Origin: Shewanella oncorhynchi
GTDB taxonomy: Bacteria; Pseudomonadota; Gammaproteobacteria; Enterobacterales; Shewanellaceae
Direction: 5' to 3'
Length of the DNA: 64,000 nt
Assembly (NCBI RefSeq): GCF_012584455.1
Contig: NZ_JABAEB010000017.1
Coordinates: 1-64,000 of the forward strand
Below are positions 54,534 through 64,000 of this stretch, piece after piece. The position numbers and the translations under genes are program-made. The notes under the pieces were generated by a model. The model saw only the letters and a list, made by a program, of their open reading frames with translations. It was not told the origin of the DNA and made no database searches. Numbering within the stretch: the stretch's first letter is position 1; the number at the start of each line of letters is the position of its first letter.

Positions 54534-54645
54534 AAAACCTACTTTATCAAATATATCATTGTGTTAAACCGCATTTTGGCGCCCATTTTGACGATATAGT
54601 GCTAGGCTTAACCTGTCTTGACTGACCTTGGCGAGTATTTCGTGA

Positions 54646-55359
54646 TTAGGGCTGAGCGATACGCAGCACGTATTCATCTATTAGACTGTCTAATCGGGCG
54701 AGTACTGCATCTTTTAGCAACATATCACTGTTTTCTAACAGGATTGCCAGTTCGGCACGATCGAATTGTGGCAACAATAACTGCGCTACAGGGAAATAGC
54801 TAATATGCCAAGGCTCAGGACTTACCGAACTTTGTCCCTGCTGAAACGGGAAGTAAAAGCCAAAATCATGGGCATTTTCTACCAGCCAAGCATGCAATTT
54901 AGCGCAGGGACCATCCTGAACATATTCAGCTTCAACAAGGCGCAGGGTTTTAACATCAATTTGAGCCGCATCGAACACATCGAGATCGGTACCCCAATGG
55001 TGGCGTGAAGCGCCGGGCAACGCCGACCAGAGCAAAATAAAGTCAACTATGGCATCGTCACTTAAGCCCTGAATATTGACCGGTAACTCATTGGCATCCA
55101 ATACCGCGCGTTTACCGCTAGCCTTGGCATTCCAAATTGCCAGTTGCCGTTCAAAGGGACGATGTGCCGAGCAAATCGCGAGTTTTATGCCCGCATCTTC
55201 AGCTTTTGCCGCCATAGACTTAAAGGCGATAGCTGTGTTCTCCTCTAACCCAAAGCTATGATAACCAAGGTGATACGGGCTTAAATAATCCACTAATTCA
55301 GGGGAGCTTAAGCCGTAAAGCTTTGCGGTTTCGGGACGGATCTTCAGATGTGCTAACAC
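54646..55359 (-). CDS. M15-family D,D-/D-alanyl carboxypeptidase-like peptidase
   Basis: 237 residues. Zinc ligands in SRHHWGTDLDVFDA (HxxxxxxD) and PEPWHISYF are those of VanY/M15 carboxypeptidases, which cleave D-Ala-D-Ala. No signal peptide is seen, which is unusual for a murein enzyme. A GTG at 55359 overlaps the dapE stop, so the two are co-transcribed. Confidence 0.85.
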   Translation of the reverse strand: MLAHLKIRPETAKLYGLSSPELVDYLSPYHLGYHSFGLEENTAIAFKSMAAKAEDAGIKLAICSAHRPFERQLAIWNAKASGKRAVLDANELPVNIQGLSDDAIVDFILLWSALPGASRHHWGTDLDVFDAAQIDVKTLRLVEAEYVQDGPCAKLHAWLVENAHDFGFYFPFQQGQSSVSPEPWHISYFPVAQLLLPQFDRAELAILLENSDMLLKDAVLARLDSLIDEYVLRIAQP

Positions 55360-56495
55360 AGTAATTGTTCCAAAATGACTTCATAACACAGGGCTAACTG
55401 TTCAAGGTCGTCCACTTTAACGCATTCATTCACTTTATGAATGGTGGCGTTGACAGGGCCAAGCTCTAACACTTTGGCACCCGTTGGTGCGATAAAGCGA
55501 CCGTCTGATGTGCCGCCTGTGGTTTGCGGATCGGTTTCATAACCAGTGACTTGACGAATCGCGATACGGGTAGCATCTAATAGCGGACCATCACCGGTTA
55601 AAAAGGGAAGGCCATTGAAAATCCAGCTGATATCGTAGTCTAGCTCATAGTCTTTTAATAGAGTTTCAACCCGCTCAATCAAGATTTCGGCGGTCACTTC
55701 GGTGGAGTAACGGAAGTTAAACATCACTTCCAGTGCGCCAGGGATCACATTCGATGCACCTGTGCCGCCATTAATATTGGCGATTTGGAAGCTGGTGGGT
55801 GGGAAAAACTCATTGCCATTATCCCAGTGCATTTGACTCAGCTCGGCCAAGAAAGGCGCGGCTTTGTGGATTGGATTATCGGCAAGGTGTGGATAGGCCA
55901 CGTGGCCTTGAATGCCTTTCACGGTTAAGTTGCCGGTTAAACTGCCGCGGCGACCATTTTTGACCACATCGCCCAGCTTTAGGGTTGATGAGGGTTCGCC
56001 GACTAATGCCCAGGTGATCTTCTCGTTGCGCGCTTCTAAGGTATCAATGACTCGCGTCGTGCCGTTGATGAACGGACCTTCTTCATCGCTGGTGATCAAA
56101 AAGGCGATAGAGCCATGATGATCGGGATGTTTAGCCACAAAGCGTTCGGTGGCAATGATCATAGCCGCCAGTGAGCCTTTCATGTCCGCTGCGCCGCGGC
56201 CATATAAGTAGCCATCAATGATGGTGGGCACAAAAGGCGGCGTGTGCCAGCGGCTCACATCGCCCGTTGGCACAACGTCTGTGTGGCCCGCAAAACAAAA
56301 AACGGGGCCTTCATTACCACGGCGAGCCCACATATTGGTGGTGTCTTCAAATACCATAGGTTCGATATTAAAACCGATGGCGCTGAGTCTTTCAGCCATT
56401 AAGGTTTGGCAGCCTTCATCAAGCGGTGTCACCGAAGGGCGGGCGATCAGCGCTTTTGTCAGTTCTGTAACGGGATAATTGTCGGCTGGCATCAT
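55353..56495 (-). CDS. dapE: Succinyl-diaminopimelate desuccinylase
   Basis: 380 residues. Removes succinate from N-succinyl-LL-diaminopimelate in lysine and murein synthesis. Zinc-binding His71 (FAGHTDVVPTGD) and the catalytic Glu in SDEEGPFINGT are visible, with GGTSDGRFI near the end. It overlaps both neighbours: the ArsC-like gene before it (ATGA) and the peptidase after it. Confidence 0.96.
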   Translation of the reverse strand: MMPADNYPVTELTKALIARPSVTPLDEGCQTLMAERLSAIGFNIEPMVFEDTTNMWARRGNEGPVFCFAGHTDVVPTGDVSRWHTPPFVPTIIDGYLYGRGAADMKGSLAAMIIATERFVAKHPDHHGSIAFLITSDEEGPFINGTTRVIDTLEARNEKITWALVGEPSSTLKLGDVVKNGRRGSLTGNLTVKGIQGHVAYPHLADNPIHKAAPFLAELSQMHWDNGNEFFPPTSFQIANINGGTGASNVIPGALEVMFNFRYSTEVTAEILIERVETLLKDYELDYDISWIFNGLPFLTGDGPLLDATRIAIRQVTGYETDPQTTGGTSDGRFIAPTGAKVLELGPVNATIHKVNECVKVDDLEQLALCYEVILEQLLC

Positions 56496-56836
56496 ACTGA
56501 GAATACTCTTTTATAGGCGGTTTCATCAAAGCCAATCAGCACTTGTTCACCGACGACTAAGACGGGGCGTTTGATCAGTGTCGGTTGCGTCAGCATAAGT
56601 TGAATGGCTTTGGTTTGATCGATATCGGTTTTATCTGCGTCACTGAGCGCACGAAAGCTCGTGCTGCGCTTATTGAATACGGTTTCCCAGCCTGAGGTGT
56701 TACACCAGAATTCGAGGTCTTCTTGACGTAGGCCGTCATCTCTAAAATCATGGAAATGAACTGGAAGTTGATGATTTTCAATCCATTTACGTGCTTTACG
56801 CACTGTATCGCAATTCTTAATACCGTAGAGGGTCAA
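56492..56836 (-). CDS. ArsC/Spx-family protein (YffB-like)
   Basis: 114 residues. Thioredoxin-fold ArsC/Spx family; Cys9 in YGIKNCDTVRKA. Start is the TTG at 56836, chosen because GGAG lies 7 nt upstream and the family begins there; the open frame continues further up without homology. It overlaps dapE, as yffB does in E. coli. Arsenate reduction is doubtful; function unknown. Confidence 0.85.
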   Translation of the reverse strand: MTLYGIKNCDTVRKARKWIENHQLPVHFHDFRDDGLRQEDLEFWCNTSGWETVFNKRSTSFRALSDADKTDIDQTKAIQLMLTQPTLIKRPVLVVGEQVLIGFDETAYKRVFSV

Positions 56837-57105
56837 AATGATGCTCCAGTGTGGATGGACGCTTGGCTTGCAAGCATTGATTTTGCTGGCATTGTGGCAT
56901 TGTGCGTCGCATGTCACAAGTGGGATGTGTTGCCGATATCTGGTGATTAATAAAACGTTAATTTTCTAGAGATAATAATCGCTGGTGACTTGCTTTGGTT
57001 TAACTTTTTAACACTTGTCTAACTTAAGTGCCTTGTATATATTGTTTTTTCATTAAAATCAGTTTGATTTAAGCATTGAAGTCAATGCGCTTTTAAAGGA
57101 TTAAG

Positions 57106-58476
57106 ATGCACAGCGATGTTTCATTGCAGCGATTTAAGCAATTTCCGCGCTTGATGTGGATATTTTTGTTTGGGTCTTTTATCACCCGTGGCAGTTATTA
57201 CATGGTGTGGCCATTTTTAGCCGTTATTTTATATGAGAAATTTGCGCTAAGTGCCACTGAGGTCGGCATGGTCTTGTCCAGCGCCGCGATTATTTCGGTA
57301 TTTACGAGCTTTGTTGGTAGCTCATTGTCCGACAGAATCGGTCGTCATAAGCTGATGTACCTGACGGGCATTCTCTATATCATCTCGTTTTCGTTATTGG
57401 CTGAAGCCAATTCTGTCGAGGGGTATGTGGTCGTGATGACCCTGTGCTCTATGGCCACTTCACTGTGGCGACCGCTGACATCCGCCGCTATTGGCGACAT
57501 TATTGCCGATCCTAAGACACGCGAATTGGCGATGCAGTCGCTGTATTTTATCGTCAACGTTGGCTGCGCCGTTGGCCCTATGCTGGGGGTATGGCTTGGT
57601 CTTACGGGCAAGCAATCCAGTTTCTACCTTACTGCAGTGGCCTTTGCCGTATTGTTGGCCTTGTTATATTGGGGATTTAACCACCAAACCCGTCAGGAAC
57701 CTGCTATGGCGACTGGCGCCTCATCGAGTGACAATTTAAGTGGCGATACGAGTGGCAGTGAAAGTGACTTTGTAAATGACATGACAAGTGATGGTGTTAA
57801 TCGTGGTGTGAATGGCTTATCGACTGATGCAGAGGCGAGCACGAAAAAAGCGGCAGTCGTGAGCCGTAAGCAAATTATCGCCATTCTATTGCAAGATAAA
57901 CTGCTGCAATGTTTAATTTTTGCCAATATTTTGTGTATGTTCATTTATGCCCAAATGGACAGTTCGTTGATCCAATATCTTACTCGCGCAGGTGCGCCTG
58001 ATTTGCTGACGTTAATTTCTGGCATGATTTTCACCAATGCAATGGTGATTATCTCCACCCAATTTTTGCTATTGAAACTCATGGCCCGTTTTCCGCTCGT
58101 CAAACGGATTCAAATCGGATTGCTATTACTGATCGGCTCACAAATCTGGCTGGCGTTTAATCCACTGGATCTATTTTGGGGCTGGATTGGTGCGATTGTG
58201 GTGATGAGTGTCGCCGAGACTATTTTGTTCCCCACTATGAATGTGCATATCGACCGCTTAGCCCCTGATCATCTTCGCGGCGCCTACTTTGGGGCTGCTT
58301 CATTCTATGACTTAGGATTTGCGCTCGCGCCCCTTGGAGGTGGCATCATATTGGATCATTTTGGCGGTCAGTGGCTGTTTTTGACAGGCGCTTTACTCTC
58401 GGTATTGGTGATTTATCTGTACAGTATTTTAGATAAATTGCCGCGCCCCGATTTTGCCATGTTCAAAGTAGATTAG
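57106..58476 (+). CDS. MFS transporter (DHA1 type)
   Basis: 456 residues with 12 predicted helices and a Ser/Asp/Asn-rich insertion (about 200-245) in the central loop between the two six-helix halves. The loop GSSLSDRIGRHKLMYLTG is the MFS signature. AAAGGA precedes the ATG. The layout resembles MdtH-type efflux proteins, but the substrate is unknown. Confidence 0.85.
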   Translation: MHSDVSLQRFKQFPRLMWIFLFGSFITRGSYYMVWPFLAVILYEKFALSATEVGMVLSSAAIISVFTSFVGSSLSDRIGRHKLMYLTGILYIISFSLLAEANSVEGYVVVMTLCSMATSLWRPLTSAAIGDIIADPKTRELAMQSLYFIVNVGCAVGPMLGVWLGLTGKQSSFYLTAVAFAVLLALLYWGFNHQTRQEPAMATGASSSDNLSGDTSGSESDFVNDMTSDGVNRGVNGLSTDAEASTKKAAVVSRKQIIAILLQDKLLQCLIFANILCMFIYAQMDSSLIQYLTRAGAPDLLTLISGMIFTNAMVIISTQFLLLKLMARFPLVKRIQIGLLLLIGSQIWLAFNPLDLFWGWIGAIVVMSVAETILFPTMNVHIDRLAPDHLRGAYFGAASFYDLGFALAPLGGGIILDHFGGQWLFLTGALLSVLVIYLYSILDKLPRPDFAMFKVD

Positions 58477-58617
58477 TTTACTAGAGTCATGTAGCCGTTA
58501 TTCACAGGGAACGTGATGCTTAGCGTGAGAATGGCCAAAATAGATTCTCTTAAGCCTGTGTATCGGTGCAGCTTGGCGAATTCAAATACCGTGTATAGGC
58601 TTGGTTTTCAAAAACTT

Positions 58618-58651
58618 AAAAGGCTGGCTCATGATGGTGAGTCAGCCTTTT
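58618..58651. terminator. Terminator between the MFS gene and crr
   Basis: AAAAGGCTGGCTCA pairs with TGAGTCAGCCTTTT, one mismatch, over a 6-nt loop. Can serve both converging transcripts. Confidence 0.8.
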
Positions 58652-58697
58652 ATTATTCAGAAAACAACCGATAAACGATTTATTCGAAATGGTTAAA

Positions 58698-59207
58698 TTA
58701 GAGCTGTACCGTAAAGATCACGTCTTTGCCTGCGGTGACACTGCCTTGGGCTTTGTCGAGGTATTTGACATCTTCCATGTTCGCCAGCACGACAGGAGTG
58801 AGTAGGCTGTCTACTTGATCTTTTAGATAATCAATATCGAATGACAGGATCGGATCGCCGACTTTCACTTCTTGACCTTCCTGGGCTAAACGTTTAAACC
58901 CTTTACCTCTCAGCTCGACTGTACCTACACCAAAGTGAACAAATAGCTCTAAACCTTGGGGAGACTCAATACTGAATGCATGATTTGTCTCAAAAATTTT
59001 ACCTATGGTGCCGTCGATAGGCGCCAGAATTAATTCGCCTTTGGGAGCGATAGCGATGCCATCACCGACAATCTTTTCAGCAAAAACCACGTCGGGGACT
59101 TTTTCAATGGCGACGATATCCCCGGAAACGGGGGCATATACCATGATACCGCCAGCTAATTGAGTCTGGCCCGATACCAAGCGCCTTATTCGGCTTAAAA
59201 ATCCCAT
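58698..59207 (-). CDS. crr: PTS glucose-type enzyme IIA (Crr)
   Basis: 169 residues. Phosphorylated by HPr and signals carbon state to transporters and adenylate cyclase. His91 (LFVHFGVGTVEL) is the phosphorylated residue and His76 its partner (E. coli His90 and His75). No sugar-specific IIB/C gene is seen here, so a regulatory role is likely. Confidence 0.95.
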   Translation of the reverse strand: MGFLSRIRRLVSGQTQLAGGIMVYAPVSGDIVAIEKVPDVVFAEKIVGDGIAIAPKGELILAPIDGTIGKIFETNHAFSIESPQGLELFVHFGVGTVELRGKGFKRLAQEGQEVKVGDPILSFDIDYLKDQVDSLLTPVVLANMEDVKYLDKAQGSVTAGKDVIFTVQL

Positions 59208-59278
59208 AATCTAGAGCCTCTTTTGCTTGTTTTTGTCATTGTTTTTGTTCTGTAACGCAGCATAACGAATAAATGTCT

Positions 59279-60982
59279 CTATTTATAGCTTGTTATACAC
59301 TGTTGTAAGCTTGCAATTCTATCTTGTTGTAATGCCGTGTGCGCTAATGCTGAAAATTGTGTGATGCTGCCTTGGCAAATAGCTGCTTTCACTTCTAAGA
59401 GTGAGCTTAAGTTAACACTGAGTTCGTCCAACCCCATGCCGATTAACAGTGGCGCAATTTGCGGTGAACTGGCGAGTTCACCGCACAGAGAAACTTTAAC
59501 ATTAGCGGCCTTAGCTTGGGTTATTGTCATGTTAATTAAGGCTAAAATGGCAGGCGAAAGGGACGGATAGTCACGGGTAAGCTGCGGGTTTGTCCTATCG
59601 GCTGCCATTGCATATTGGGTCAAATCGTTGGTACCAATGCTGACAAAATCAAGTCTTGGCAGCATAGCGTTGAGGTTGAATACCGCAGCAGGGGTTTCGA
59701 CAACGATACCGTAGCTAAGTTCGCCATAGCCTTTCTCTTCTTCTTCCAAGGCATCTTGGCACTGGGCAATGAGTGCAAACACCTCGTCCAATTCTTCGAC
59801 TTGATTGACCATAGGGAACATCAAACGGATCGGGCCATGGTTAGCGGCACGCAGAATGGCCCTCAATTGGGTTTTAAATAATTCTGGGTGCGCCAAGGTG
59901 TAGCGAATGCCGCGAAGACCCAAGGCGGGATTATCTTCAATTTCTTGGCATAAACAGGGTAGTTCTTTGTCTGCACCTATATCTAAGGTGCGGATGGTAA
60001 AGGTTTTACCGCCTAGGGCGTGCAATGCATCGCAATATAAGCTGTATTGGGCTTTTTCATCGGGCAGGGTGGCGACGTTCATCAACATAAATTCGGTGCG
60101 AAACAAACCTATTCCATCGGCGCCGACATCGCTGACATGGGTGATGTCGTTGAGATTACCCACGTTTGCCATGAGTCCCACAGTATGACCGTCTTGGGTT
60201 TGCGCTGGGACATCCTTGTAAGTTTGAAGTGCTGCGCGCCTTGCTTGTTCATGGTGAAAGGTGACTGTGAGTCTTGCCTGTTGGTCTGGATTGGGATTGA
60301 CACAAAGTTCACCCGCGAGTGCATCGAGCACTAAGGGCGTGCCGTTGGGAATAGAGTCTGCGTCGAACTGACAACTTAACATGGCTGGAATGCCAGCTGC
60401 TCTGGCTAAAATGGCCGTATGGCTCGTTAAACCGCCCGTTTTCAGTACAATACCGCAAAGGTTTTCCCGCGGCAGTAAGGCAAATTCGGCGGGGGTCAAA
60501 TCCTGCGCTAATAAGATAGTGGGTCTATCGAGTTTTTCGAGTCCTTGAGCTAAATGGCCGTTTATCGCCGCGACGACTCTTTGGCCTAAACAGCGCACAT
60601 CTTGGGCTCTATTGGCTAAATAGGGATCATCTAAGGATTGTAATTCATTGGCCTGATGGGCAAAAATACGTTCAACCGCCACACTTGCCGACAATTGTAA
60701 GGTGCGAATAGCATCGTTCACTTGCTCGATTAATTCATCGTCTTCTAATAACAATAAGTCGGCTTCGATCAACTGATAATTTTCGGAGTCACTATCGAGT
60801 GCAGCTTGGCTGTGGGTCAGTTGTGCCTGTAGTTCTTGCAAGGCTTTGGCAAATTTACCCTGTTGTTGAGGGATTTTAGACAGGGGAATAGGGCGATAAT
60901 CGAGGTGATGTTCGGTGTGGAGCAGGTGAAGTGCCTGTCCAAAAGCAATTCCCGATGACACTATAATCCCCGTTATTGACAT
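59279..60982 (-). CDS. ptsI: PTS enzyme I
   Basis: 567 residues from ATG 60982 (MSITGIIVSSGIAFGQ), with AGGA 6 nt upstream. Transfers phosphate from PEP to HPr. His188 (GGLTSHTAIL) is the E. coli His189 equivalent; the PEP site reads SIGTNDLTQYAMAADR and SLCGELASS. 71 bp separate it from crr. Confidence 0.96.
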   Translation of the reverse strand: MSITGIIVSSGIAFGQALHLLHTEHHLDYRPIPLSKIPQQQGKFAKALQELQAQLTHSQAALDSDSENYQLIEADLLLLEDDELIEQVNDAIRTLQLSASVAVERIFAHQANELQSLDDPYLANRAQDVRCLGQRVVAAINGHLAQGLEKLDRPTILLAQDLTPAEFALLPRENLCGIVLKTGGLTSHTAILARAAGIPAMLSCQFDADSIPNGTPLVLDALAGELCVNPNPDQQARLTVTFHHEQARRAALQTYKDVPAQTQDGHTVGLMANVGNLNDITHVSDVGADGIGLFRTEFMLMNVATLPDEKAQYSLYCDALHALGGKTFTIRTLDIGADKELPCLCQEIEDNPALGLRGIRYTLAHPELFKTQLRAILRAANHGPIRLMFPMVNQVEELDEVFALIAQCQDALEEEEKGYGELSYGIVVETPAAVFNLNAMLPRLDFVSIGTNDLTQYAMAADRTNPQLTRDYPSLSPAILALINMTITQAKAANVKVSLCGELASSPQIAPLLIGMGLDELSVNLSSLLEVKAAICQGSITQFSALAHTALQQDRIASLQQCITSYK

Positions 60983-61160
60983 ATCCCTTCCTAAATTAAC
61001 CACTGAACTGAGTGTCCGTTAGCGATAGCGAGTCTAGTTGAGTGACGCTAAGCTTGTAAAGCGTTTGTATGTAAAGCATTAGCATGTCAAGACGGTCGAG
61101 ACGAGTTTTTTGCGTGTCGGTTAAACCTGCCGATAAATGCACTTTAGCGCAAGAAAAGGC

Positions 61161-61418
61161 CTAGCTTAGGGTAATGAGCAGCTCAGAGACTTTCTCAACC
61201 GCGGCCTGTGCCTGTTCACCTTCGGCAAACACTCTTACCGTGACGCCAGAATATAAGCCTAAGGTTTGTAGCTTAAACAGACTCTTAGCACTGGCTTGCT
61301 TACCATTACATTCGACCATGACATCACAGTCAAAGGTTTTGGCTTCTTTAACCAGTAAGGCTGCTGGGCGGGTATGAATGCCATGTTTGGCGGTAATGGT
61401 GACTGTTTTTTCGTACAT
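61161..61418 (-). CDS. ptsH: PTS phosphocarrier HPr
   Basis: 85 residues from ATG 61418 (MYEKTVTITAKHGIHTRPA). This start gives the E. coli length and puts the active His at 15; another ATG at 61433 would add MSSST. Neither has a strong ribosome site. Carries phosphate from enzyme I to the IIA proteins. 178 bp separate it from ptsI; the spacer holds no gene. Confidence 0.93.
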   Translation of the reverse strand: MYEKTVTITAKHGIHTRPAALLVKEAKTFDCDVMVECNGKQASAKSLFKLQTLGLYSGVTVRVFAEGEQAQAAVEKVSELLITLS

Positions 61419-61446
61419 AGTAGATGAGCTCATATTTAAAGGGGTA

Positions 61447-61842
61447 TTACACTTCGTCTTTCGATTCTATGATGTGATAGCCCTGTTTTTTCAAGGCGGC
61501 GATGGCACTTTTGAGGCGATTATTTTTTACTAAAATGTAATCGGTATCAAAGGTCGAAATCGCAAAAATACTGATTTGTTCGTCCGCTAAGGTGCCAGAC
61601 ACTTTAGATAAAATGCCTGTCATCGAAAATCCTAGTGGCCCGAGTACTTCAAAGCAACACCAGCCCGGTTCTTGCTCTAAGCTGTCGAGTTCCATTTCAC
61701 TGGAAACGACTAAAGATAAACCTTCTTGGGTCTTACCAATGAAATACATGTCCTGTGCAAAAACCTCACTGGGCAATACGGCATTCGGGCTAAAGCTATG
61801 AATTGTGTACTGTTCAGGGTGAACGGCTAAGGTCATTCGCAT
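61447..61842 (-). CDS. ACT-domain protein (CASTOR/GATSL-like)
   Basis: 131 residues. Two ACT-like halves; the motif VVSSEMELDSLEQEPGWCCFEVLGPL and the end TDYILVKNNRLKSAIAALKKQGY match the ACT_7 family of small amino-acid-binding proteins. 13 bp from the open frame of ptsH, so co-transcribed with the pts genes. Ligand unknown. Confidence 0.8.
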   Translation of the reverse strand: MRMTLAVHPEQYTIHSFSPNAVLPSEVFAQDMYFIGKTQEGLSLVVSSEMELDSLEQEPGWCCFEVLGPLGFSMTGILSKVSGTLADEQISIFAISTFDTDYILVKNNRLKSAIAALKKQGYHIIESKDEV

Positions 61843-61993
61843 GGCAGTGTCTCGGTTGGATTTTTAAGGCTAAAGCATACCGCATATCAAACGTTAGCGT
61901 GACAGAGAATTTGTGGTTAATGGGATTTTTTCGTTGAAATTTATTGTTGGTGAGATAGCGGTTAACAAGCGTTACCAGAAGGTTTACCCAAAG

Positions 61994-62016
61994 AAAAGGG
62001 CGCCCTATGGCGCCCC
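61994..62016 (-). terminator. Terminator of the chemotaxis receptor gene
   Basis: GGGCGCC pairs with GGCGCCC over CTAT and is followed on the minus strand by TTTTCTTT. Confidence 0.7.
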
Positions 62017-62050
62017 AATCGACAAGTCATGCCGTACTCATACACTTTAG

Positions 62051-63688
62051 TTAGATTTTAAACTGGCCTAAGGTGCGGGACATGTCTTGGCTAATGTCTT
62101 GCAGTGACTGAGCTGCATGGCTATTACTTTCGTTAGCTTTTACTGAGACTTCGGTTAACTCCGAAATATTACAAATATTTCGATTAATTTCTTCGGTCAC
62201 CAGTGATTGCTCTTCAGTGGCGCTGGCTAATTGTGTGTTCATGTCACTGATATGGGCAATCAATTGCAGAATCGCCGCCATGGCTTTACCCGCTTCGTGG
62301 GCTTGGGCCTGCAGCTCATCGGATTGCAGTTGAGTTTGATTGTTGCTCTTCATCACTGAGCCAACACCGGATTGGATCTCGCTAATGATTTTTTGGATCT
62401 CATTGGTCGAGTCTTGAGTGCGAGTAGCAAGGGCGCGGACTTCATCGGCAACTACGGCAAAACCACGGCCGTGGGTCCCTGCTCGAGCAGCTTCAATGGC
62501 GGCATTGAGGGCGAGCAAGTTGGTCTGCTCGGCAATGCTGCGGATCACATCGAGAATGCTACCGATTTGCTGTGAGGCGACGCCCAGCTTTTGGGTGATG
62601 ACTTCAGAGGCTTTTAATTCTGCCACCAGTTTTTCTGTGTTGCTGACTGTGTTGTCGATCACGACTTGGCTTTGCTGCGCTTGTTCTTTTACGCTGTTCG
62701 CCGCATCGGCCGCTTGCTGGGTGTTGCTCGCCATTTCATGGGTGGTCGACAGCATTTGATTGACGGCTGTGGCGACGCTACCAGTTTCTCTGTGGATATG
62801 TTCAGCACTCTGATTGGACTCCTCAACTGCAATCAAAAGCTGTTTTGCATCTTTATCTAATGCTTGGCCTAAAGGTTGTAAATGGCCGACCATGTCGCCA
62901 ATTTTTTGGGCGAACATGTTGAAGGCACGGGCGAGATGGGCAATCTCATCTTTACCTTGAGCATTAATGCGCTGACTTAAGTCGCCTTCGCCTTGGGCAA
63001 TATCTTCAAGGGCATCAATAGCATCATTTAATGGTGAGGTGATGGAGTGGTTAAGCACCAGGAAGAAGGCAAAAATCGGCACTGAAATCAAAAACATGAT
63101 AATCAGATAGTCGATAATGACTGACTTTAAGCTCGCTTTGACATCGCTAAGATAGGCGCCTGTGATGACTGTCCAGCCCCATTGCGGGTAGTAACGGGCT
63201 TCAGCAAGCTTGTCTTCTATCGCGCGGGTCATAGGATCGGCGATAGGGTATTCGAGGGTTGTTTTCGATTTAGCACGCGCTAATGGCAGCATAGTGGCTA
63301 AGGGGTTTGTGCCATTAGGTAACTTGAAGGTTAATGCTGAGGTGCCAATAAGATTTGCGCTATCCCCGTGGGCGAGGATTTGATTATTATCATCAATAAC
63401 AATGAAGTAGCCGGAACCTGAATAGCGAGTTTGATTGATTAAATCCGCGGCGATTTGTTTAGCTTCTGCTTCGCTAAACTTACCTTTGAGCGCATCCTGA
63501 CGGTGCACATCTATCACACTTAACATGCTGGCGAGTTGACCGTCTATCTGCAACCATTTCTGCTCAATTAAATTACTGTACTGCTCTTTAATTGAAAAAC
63601 TGGCAAAACACACAGTCCCTATCGCGGCCATAAGGAGCATCATCATTAAGCGTTGCAAAATGGTAAACCGGCGCAAAAACGTGATCAT
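62051..63688 (-). CDS. Methyl-accepting chemotaxis protein with sCache sensor
   Basis: 545 residues. Membrane span (about 10-32), single-Cache periplasmic sensor (about 33-189, YFIVIDDNNQILAHGDSANLIG), second span (about 190-212), HAMP (about 215-265) and a long coiled-coil cytoplasmic part whose tip reads EQTNLLALNAAIEAARAG and GFAVVADEVRALA. The ligand is unknown. AAGGA 6 nt before ATG 63688. Single gene; no che genes nearby. Confidence 0.93.
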   Translation of the reverse strand: MITFLRRFTILQRLMMMLLMAAIGTVCFASFSIKEQYSNLIEQKWLQIDGQLASMLSVIDVHRQDALKGKFSEAEAKQIAADLINQTRYSGSGYFIVIDDNNQILAHGDSANLIGTSALTFKLPNGTNPLATMLPLARAKSKTTLEYPIADPMTRAIEDKLAEARYYPQWGWTVITGAYLSDVKASLKSVIIDYLIIMFLISVPIFAFFLVLNHSITSPLNDAIDALEDIAQGEGDLSQRINAQGKDEIAHLARAFNMFAQKIGDMVGHLQPLGQALDKDAKQLLIAVEESNQSAEHIHRETGSVATAVNQMLSTTHEMASNTQQAADAANSVKEQAQQSQVVIDNTVSNTEKLVAELKASEVITQKLGVASQQIGSILDVIRSIAEQTNLLALNAAIEAARAGTHGRGFAVVADEVRALATRTQDSTNEIQKIISEIQSGVGSVMKSNNQTQLQSDELQAQAHEAGKAMAAILQLIAHISDMNTQLASATEEQSLVTEEINRNICNISELTEVSVKANESNSHAAQSLQDISQDMSRTLGQFKI

Positions 63689-64000
63689 TTGGATTCCTTA
63701 AGGACTTATTATTGTGCATCAATATACCTGCGAATCAATCTCAATTGAATCGTCTGTGACATAAATTAAGTAAAAGCCGTTATAAAATATGAGTTTCTTT
63801 GATCTAAAGCAGGGAATAGTGATAGGGAACTTTAATCTGTTGCATTATGGGGCATGTTCTTATTAAGTTAGGCCGTTTTATAAGTCGCGTTATGTTGAAG
63901 GTTTTATCTGATCTATTAAATATCAATAAGTTAGCATTATGTTAATTTTACCATCTTGCTATATTAGGCTAATCAATTGTTTTAATTTTGATTTTTTACG
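63689..64000. other. Upstream region of the chemotaxis receptor gene
   Basis: AT-rich, no ORF of note and no clear sigma28 promoter of the form TAAA-N15-GCCGATAA. Cut by the window edge. Confidence 0.5.

Noticed and set aside
61056..61085. Two 15-bp units GTAAAGC... between ptsH and ptsI
   Set aside because: Only two copies with three mismatches; not distinguishable from chance.
1..64000. tRNA, rRNA, CRISPR, insertion sequences
   Set aside because: I saw no tRNA cloverleaf, no rRNA signature, no spaced direct-repeat array and no transposase.

Overview
The window is chromosomal DNA of a gammaproteobacterium, almost certainly a Shewanella species. Supporting evidence: the kdnA/kdnB pair for the amino sugar Kdo8N next to a kdsB-type cytidylyltransferase, an IscR-led isc operon, separate lolC and lolE genes around lolD, a csiV-mfd pair, and many gene lengths and catalytic positions identical to E. 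coli. About 50 protein genes are present. I see no rRNA, tRNA, CRISPR array or insertion sequence.

Layout. Bases 1-7900 look like accessory DNA: a 2,108-residue SpvB/TcdB/RHS-type giant protein whose signal peptide has been put out of frame by one base, a 198-residue FimB-like tyrosine recombinase, and 0.6 kb of apparently decayed sequence. Bases 7.9-11.9 kb carry an unrecognised two-gene operon (large lipoprotein plus MORN-like repeat protein). An apparent small RNA gene lies at about 12.2-12.3 kb, before acylphosphatase. From 12.8 kb the core genome begins: csiV-mfd, a PilZ-like protein, lolCDE, suhB, trmJ, cysE, then iscR-iscS-iscU-iscA-hscB-hscA-fdx, rimK, iscX, a 55-residue membrane peptide, ndk, an ibpA-type small heat-shock gene, ilvIH, a Bcr/CflA efflux pump and a lipoprotein behind tandem Pho boxes. 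Next come a MocR regulator divergent from a LysE exporter, a SulP anion transporter, a GST, trhO, kdsB/kdnB/kdnA, beta-carbonic anhydrase, a small phosphate-binding-like protein with a porin, then yffB-like/dapE/M15 peptidase, an MFS transporter, the pts genes (ptsH-ptsI-crr), an ACT-domain protein and a chemotaxis receptor.

How it works together. LolCDE moves lipoproteins to the outer membrane; kdnA, kdnB and kdsB make and activate the inner-core LPS sugar; the isc block builds Fe-S clusters under IscR feedback through two type-1 IscR sites; cysE supplies cysteine upstream of it. Regulation visible in the sequence includes a sigma32-like promoter with a ROSE-type RNA thermometer hairpin before the small heat-shock gene, four 11-bp Pho-box units at 37.5 kb, a leader hairpin before ilvI, and candidate operators before the efflux pump and the LysE exporter.

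The items I consider most worth a second look are the frameshifted RHS gene beside a FimB-like recombinase, the orphan lipoprotein/MORN pair, the candidate small RNA, the ROSE thermometer and the Pho-box-controlled lipoprotein. I did not find a clear, wholly new multi-gene system.
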